A DNA stretch of 64,000 nt from JAOUEA01 sp963810945 (lineage in GTDB: Bacteria; Actinomycetota; UBA4738; HRBIN12), in assembly GCA_963810945.1 (NCBI GenBank), contig CAWEPI010000008.1, positions 496,001-560,000 of the forward strand. The letters are read 5' to 3'. Each line of letters opens with the position of its first letter. The stretch's first letter is position 1. Shown here piece after piece: positions 62,601-64,000 of the stretch. The notes below the pieces were generated by a model, which worked only from the letters and a program-made list of their open reading frames with translations, searched no databases and had not been told where the DNA came from. The position numbers were made by a program, and so were the translations under genes.

Positions 62601-64000
62601 CTACTCCGCACCGCCCTCGACGGGCTGGGCGCCCAGCATCTCCTGCACGCGGCGCAGGGCCTCGGCCTCGTCGGGCACGTCCTCCTCGTCCACGATCTCG
62701 ACGACCGCGGGACCGCCTGCCGGCTCGCGGAGCTCGCGCACCACGCAGGTGATGGCGGGGCGGATGCCGAAGAGGTCGTTCAGCGCCGTGCGGAGCTCCT
62801 CCTGGCGCGCCTCCACCTTCTCCGGACCGACCTTGCGATCGGGCGGGAACGCGAGCTCCAGCGTCTCGCCGTCGTAGGTGGCGACGGTGGCCGACTCCAG
62901 CACCGCCTTCAGGATGGGCTGCCGCGTGGTGCCGAGGTGGTCGATCAGCGTGGGCCACGATCGCCGCAGCATCGCCACGTCGACGCTGCCGGCGCTGGCC
63001 GCGTGGGGGTGGCCGGTGCGCAGCTGGGTGCCGTCCGCGACGCTCGCCGCGGCCACCGGCTCCGGCGCGGGTTCAGCGGCGGGCTCCGGCGCGGCCGACG
63101 TAGGTTCGGGCTCGGCCGGCGCGGACTCCAGAGGAGTGGCCTCCGGGACGGTGACGGGAGTCTCGGCCTCGACGGCTGCCTCCGTGGGCGGCGGCACCGG
63201 CTCCGCGGGCGCCACGTCGTCGGCAGGCCCGGTCGCGCGCGGCGCGGGCTCGGCGGGGGGCATCACGCTGGTGGGGTCGAGGTTGGCCAGGCGCTCGAGG
63301 CGCTCCAGCCGCGCCACCACGCCCGGCGGGACTCGGGTCGGTGTCAGGGATGGTGGCGCGCACGAACGCCAGCTCCAGCGAGATCCGAGGCGACGTGGTC
63401 CAGCGCATGTCGTTCTGGGCGGCCAGCAGCAGCGAGATCACGCGGGCGAGCTCGCCGGGCGTGAACTTCTCCGACTGGATCCGTAGCTGCTCGTAGGCGT
63501 CGGCGGAGACGTCGAGCAGGTCCTCCTGGCCGGGCGCGGTCTTGGCGATCAGCAGGTTCCGGAAGTGCTCGAGCGCCTCCGAGGTCACCGTGCGCAGGTC
63601 GCGGCCATCCTGCACGAGCCGGTTCACGACCTCGAAGGTGGAGCGGGCGTCGCCGACCGCGATGGCGTCGGCCAGCTCGTGCTGGATCTCCCCCCGCGGC
63701 GCGCCAAGCAGCGTGGTGACGGCGTCGTCGTCGATGGCCTCGCCGCCGAGCACGCTGGCCTGATCGAGGATGGAGAGCGCGTCGCGGCTCGATCCCTCGG
63801 CCTGGCGTGCGATGGCGTGCGCGGCGGAGTCGGTGAGCGTGGCGCCCTCGGCCGTGGCGATGGCCTGCAGCTGGGTGGCGAGCGTCTCCAGCGTGAGCCG
63901 GCGGAAGTCGAAGCGCTGGCACCGCCCGACGATGGTGGCCGGCATCTTCTGCGGCTCGGTGGTGGCGAGCACGAACCGCACGCCGGGCGGGGGCTCCTCG
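62601..64000 (-). CDS. dnaX: DNA polymerase III gamma/tau subunit, 3' part (frameshifted)
   Basis: The window holds the end of the ATPase (FVLATTEPQKMPATIVGRCQRFDF, sensor 2 region GSSRDALSILDQA), domain III (ARVISLLLAAQNDMRWTTSPRISLELA) and a Pro/Ala/Glu-rich tau-like tail with a C-terminal domain (LRRSWPTLIDHLG...). One extra base at 63322-63324 (GCCGGGCGTGG for GCCGGCGTGG) splits it; removing it joins DPSPAGVVARLERL. The 5' part lies beyond the window. dnaX and recR form their usual operon. Confidence 0.95.

Overview
The window is 64 kb of GC-rich, gene-dense DNA. A high-GC actinobacterium is the best fit: it carries a WhiB regulator, an AdnA/AdnB helicase-nuclease pair, an Eis-like acetyltransferase, a mycothiol-type DsbA-like reductase, many GTG starts and NlpC/P60 wall hydrolases. 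It is not obviously a mycobacterium or streptomycete (lone nuoD, lone rpsD, selA-selB), so an uncultured or deep-branching actinobacterial lineage is the most I would claim. No phage, insertion sequence or CRISPR array is visible.

Layout. 0-3.1 kb: a visibly lower-GC patch with two paralogous multi-TM sensor histidine kinases on the minus strand and, between them on the plus strand, a 27-residue hydrophobic peptide gene with its own promoter, Shine-Dalgarno and terminator. 3.1-10.9 kb: an OmpR-type two-component pair, DsbA-like reductase, TerC behind a yybP-ykoY (manganese) riboswitch, small membrane proteins, a DUF72 protein and a photolyase. 10.9-14.5 kb: ECF sigma with a membrane partner, cupredoxin lipoprotein, site-2 protease. 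14.6-20.8 kb: adnA-adnB. 20.8-28.3 kb: Crp-like proteins, MBL and NUDIX hydrolases, MidA, a BNR-repeat protein and a lone nuoD. 28.4-31.6 kb: selA-selB. 31.6-37.8 kb: RidA, WhiB, NfeD-like protein, penicillin-binding protein, YqeY, metallophosphoesterase, tRNA-Pro. 37.9-44.9 kb: NlpC/P60 hydrolase, a second sigma/anti-sigma pair, glutaredoxin-thioredoxin reductase fusion, cyclase, ADP-ribosylglycohydrolase, rpsD, HAD hydrolase. 45.0-51.6 kb: a five-gene lipid-type operon (fatty acyl reductase-HAD fusion, zinc dehydrogenase, LarA-like, PlsC-like, TetR) with a palindromic operator inside its promoter. 51.7-64 kb: MazG, Eis-like, GNAT, asd and lysC, S9 peptidase, quinone-reductase-like protein, a third ECF sigma with a DUF4349 protein, recR and the 3' part of dnaX.

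Two patterns run through the window. First, about 25 single-base disruptions, nearly all one-base insertions, break otherwise complete genes, including the normally essential dnaX and lysC. They are absent between about 15.8 and 46.6 kb and several turn GGC into GGGC, so I read them as sequence or assembly errors and annotate the genes across them. Second, at least a dozen start codons lie 6-8 bases downstream of a TAnnnT-like -10 box with no Shine-Dalgarno, so leaderless transcription looks common.
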